Source: Bacteroidales bacterium (GTDB lineage: Bacteria; Bacteroidota; Bacteroidia; Bacteroidales; UBA1402). From it: a stretch of DNA of 64,000 nucleotides. Numbering within the stretch: the stretch's first letter is position 1; every line of letters starts with the position of its first letter. This document shows positions 62,596 through 64,000 of the stretch, piece by piece. The position numbers and the translations under genes were made by a program. The notes under the pieces were generated by a model that saw only the letters and a program-made list of their open reading frames with translations, had not been told where the DNA came from and did not search any database. The DNA lies in assembly GCA_017464285.1 (NCBI GenBank), contig JAFUDT010000003.1:1-64000 (forward strand), in the 5' to 3' direction.

Positions 62596-63735
62596 ATGAT
62601 TCAAAATCACTTGTTTAGCCGTTTGGACGCTTACAGAAAACAGATGACCGCCTGCGTTGCTGCGACAGCGTGGCTGAGGAGAGGTGTATCTGTCCTGCTG
62701 CTTGTGTCGCTTCTTTTTGCATCTGCCTGCGCCATGATCGACGAAGACCAGAGCGACTGCGGCGACAGCTATCGCATCGGCTACGAGCTGCGCCTGGTGA
62801 CCAACATGTCCACCAAGCTGCAGACCGAGCTCAACCTGACTTCCGATGTCTATGTGGCCACCGAGCTGCGCTCCTATTTGCGCGACATCTTCACAGACAA
62901 GGCCCACGACATCGACCTGTCGTTCTACGACGTCGATACGGAGCAGCACCGGCTCTACCACTGGATCGACACGATCGACGCCAACCAGACGAGCTACACG
63001 CTGCATCTGCCCATGCGCGAGTACATGCACCTGTGTGCGGCCAACCTGGAGGACAACCTCCTGGTGGACCTCGACGGCGATGAGTATTGCAACAGCGCAA
63101 GGCTGCTGCAGCGTCCGCTCAATACACGCGCTGCGGCGGTCGATACCATCCGTCCGCATAAGACGGGGCTGTTTACGGCCCGTCAGGCGATGGATGTGCT
63201 CGAGGGGATCGACCAGTCCTTCGACGTGCATCTGTACATGGCCAACTGTGCCACGGCACTGGTCCTGGACACGGCCGGCAGCGACCTGCGCGACATCAAG
63301 GTGCTGACCACGGGCTTTGCTACAAGTTTCAGCCTCAGGGACAGCACCTATCAGTTTACCGACTCGGTGGTGGTCGTCAACGACCTGTTGCCTTATGAGC
63401 AGGGATCGAAGCTCTGTTTTGCCTCGGTCAACTTTCCCTCGCGCGACAATCGCGAGCCAGATACGAAAAGCATTATCGAAGTGACCGAACCCTTTATTGC
63501 CGAGAGCAGCCGTGAGGCGCTGTGGACGATGTTCGTGCGTGCCACGCTGGCCGACCACACGGTGACCGAGACGGTGCTCTCGATGAACAAGCCGCTCCGG
63601 GCGGGCCAGTTGGAAATCATCAAGGCCTTTGTCCGTTCCGACGGGGCAGTAGTGCCCACGGGCAGTGCCTCGGAGGTCGGTGCCACGGTGACGCTCGACT
63701 GGAAGGAGGGCGGCGGCCACGATATCGAGCTGTAA
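62596..63735 (+). CDS. FimB/Mfa2-family fimbrial anchor subunit, lipoprotein
   Basis: A 379-aa protein with a long basic N-terminus, a hydrophobic stretch (SVLLLVSLLFASAC) and a lipobox cysteine, then CGDSYRIGYELRLVTNMS, typical of FimB/Mfa2 proteins. The family member at this position in other Bacteroidales caps and anchors the growing fimbria at the outer membrane and limits its length. The start is uncertain: ATG 62596 (chosen, with AGGA 11 bp before it) or ATG 62644. It lies behind two hairpins that may lower its expression relative to the major subunit. Confidence 0.82.
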   Translation: MIQNHLFSRLDAYRKQMTACVAATAWLRRGVSVLLLVSLLFASACAMIDEDQSDCGDSYRIGYELRLVTNMSTKLQTELNLTSDVYVATELRSYLRDIFTDKAHDIDLSFYDVDTEQHRLYHWIDTIDANQTSYTLHLPMREYMHLCAANLEDNLLVDLDGDEYCNSARLLQRPLNTRAAAVDTIRPHKTGLFTARQAMDVLEGIDQSFDVHLYMANCATALVLDTAGSDLRDIKVLTTGFATSFSLRDSTYQFTDSVVVVNDLLPYEQGSKLCFASVNFPSRDNREPDTKSIIEVTEPFIAESSREALWTMFVRATLADHTVTETVLSMNKPLRAGQLEIIKAFVRSDGAVVPTGSASEVGATVTLDWKEGGGHDIEL

Positions 63736-63811
63736 GAGCGGCTGCCGGTGCGGCAAAATCCGGCGCGAAGTGATTCATGCATAGAGACAGACAGAAACCT
63801 GGAAAAAACAA

Positions 63812-64000
63812 ATGACAAGGAGAAGAAGGACACAGAGACAGACATTGTCCGCAAGGCTGCAACGAGGCCTTCTATACGGCATGGCTGTGCTGTCGCTTGC
63901 CTTGACGGGCTGTAAAGACTCCGATGCGGGTTTCGCCAGCATCAGCGATCCGCGTCTTTCGGGACACTGGACGCGCTATAGCCACGACACGCTGGTGATG
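63812..64000 (+). CDS. Lipoprotein of the fimbrial locus, N-terminal part only
   Basis: The frame starts at ATG 63812 and runs off the right edge (63 codons). It begins with a very basic stretch rich in Arg and Gln, then a hydrophobic segment and the lipobox LTGC, followed by KDSDAGFAS. From its position after the anchor subunit it is probably a minor or tip fimbrial component, but the visible part cannot prove this. Confidence 0.7.
   Translation, partial: MTRRRRTQRQTLSARLQRGLLYGMAVLSLALTGCKDSDAGFASISDPRLSGHWTRYSHDTLVM

Noticed and set aside
1-64000. CRISPR arrays, rRNA genes and insertion sequences
   Set aside because: No regularly spaced repeats, no rRNA-like sequence and no transposase frames were seen; the only longer direct repeat noticed is the 44-bp pair.

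Overview
The window looks like a chromosomal segment of a fairly GC-rich member of the Bacteroidales (Bacteroidota). Three things point there. The gene order hpf, tRNA-Tyr/Gly/Thr, tuf, tRNA-Trp, secE, nusG, rplKAJL, rpoB, rpoC is the usual one for the order. Promoters repeatedly fit the Bacteroidota form TTTG-N18-20-TAnnTTTG. The right end carries a FimA/Mfa-type fimbrial locus (DUF3575, DUF3868, fimbrillin, FimB/Mfa2). I cannot name a genus. No rRNA, CRISPR array, SusC/SusD pair or classical insertion sequence was seen.

Layout. 1-2.0 kb: a cut-off lipoprotein gene and an AT-rich O-antigen ligase-like gene with an 11-G homopolymer inside its coding sequence. 2.1-4.6 kb: an aminotransferase and an FtsX/LolC-like permease. 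4.8-11.5 kb: a co-directional set with GH51 arabinofuranosidase, rhamnulokinase, L-rhamnose isomerase, aminopeptidase P and a gamma-carbonic-anhydrase-like protein. 11.6-28.8 kb: housekeeping genes (topA, rpsU, xerC, hpf, four tRNAs, tuf, secE-nusG, ribosomal proteins, rpoBC). 28.8-35.2 kb, minus strand: a pectinesterase-like beta-helix protein, an orphan histidine kinase, exonuclease III, a secreted tyrosine phosphatase and a small-molecule kinase-like protein. 35.2-37.6 kb, plus strand: a small membrane protein, an ECF-type sigma factor, a possible anti-sigma protein, and a membrane/zinc-ribbon fusion.

37.8-55.2 kb is the most unusual part: a minus-strand run of 13 tightly packed, often overlapping genes that reads as one operon. 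From its promoter (about 55.19 kb) the order is zeta-toxin-like kinase, small putative antitoxin, VanZ-like membrane protein, GH141-like beta-helix protein, MFS sugar porter, cytoplasmic GH78 rhamnosidase-like enzyme, a complete sugar phosphotransferase system (EIIA, EI, HPr, EIIC-EIIB), a lipoprotein with a GH67N/GH20b-like N-terminus, a GH2 lipoprotein, and a uroporphyrinogen-decarboxylase-family protein with a methyltransferase-like zinc motif. A full PTS inside a glycan-degradation operon is unexpected in this phylum. The toxin pair lies between two identical 44-bp direct repeats that duplicate the leader and first codons of vanZ, so the cassette sits at the head of the operon and gives vanZ back a start site.

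55.3-64 kb: a ComEA-like DNA-binding protein, murF, an apparently truncated AbiEii-like nucleotidyltransferase, and the fimbrial operon running off the right edge. Rhamnose released by the GH78 enzyme could be fed into RhaA/RhaB encoded at 6.4-9.1 kb; the aldolase that would complete that pathway is not in the window.
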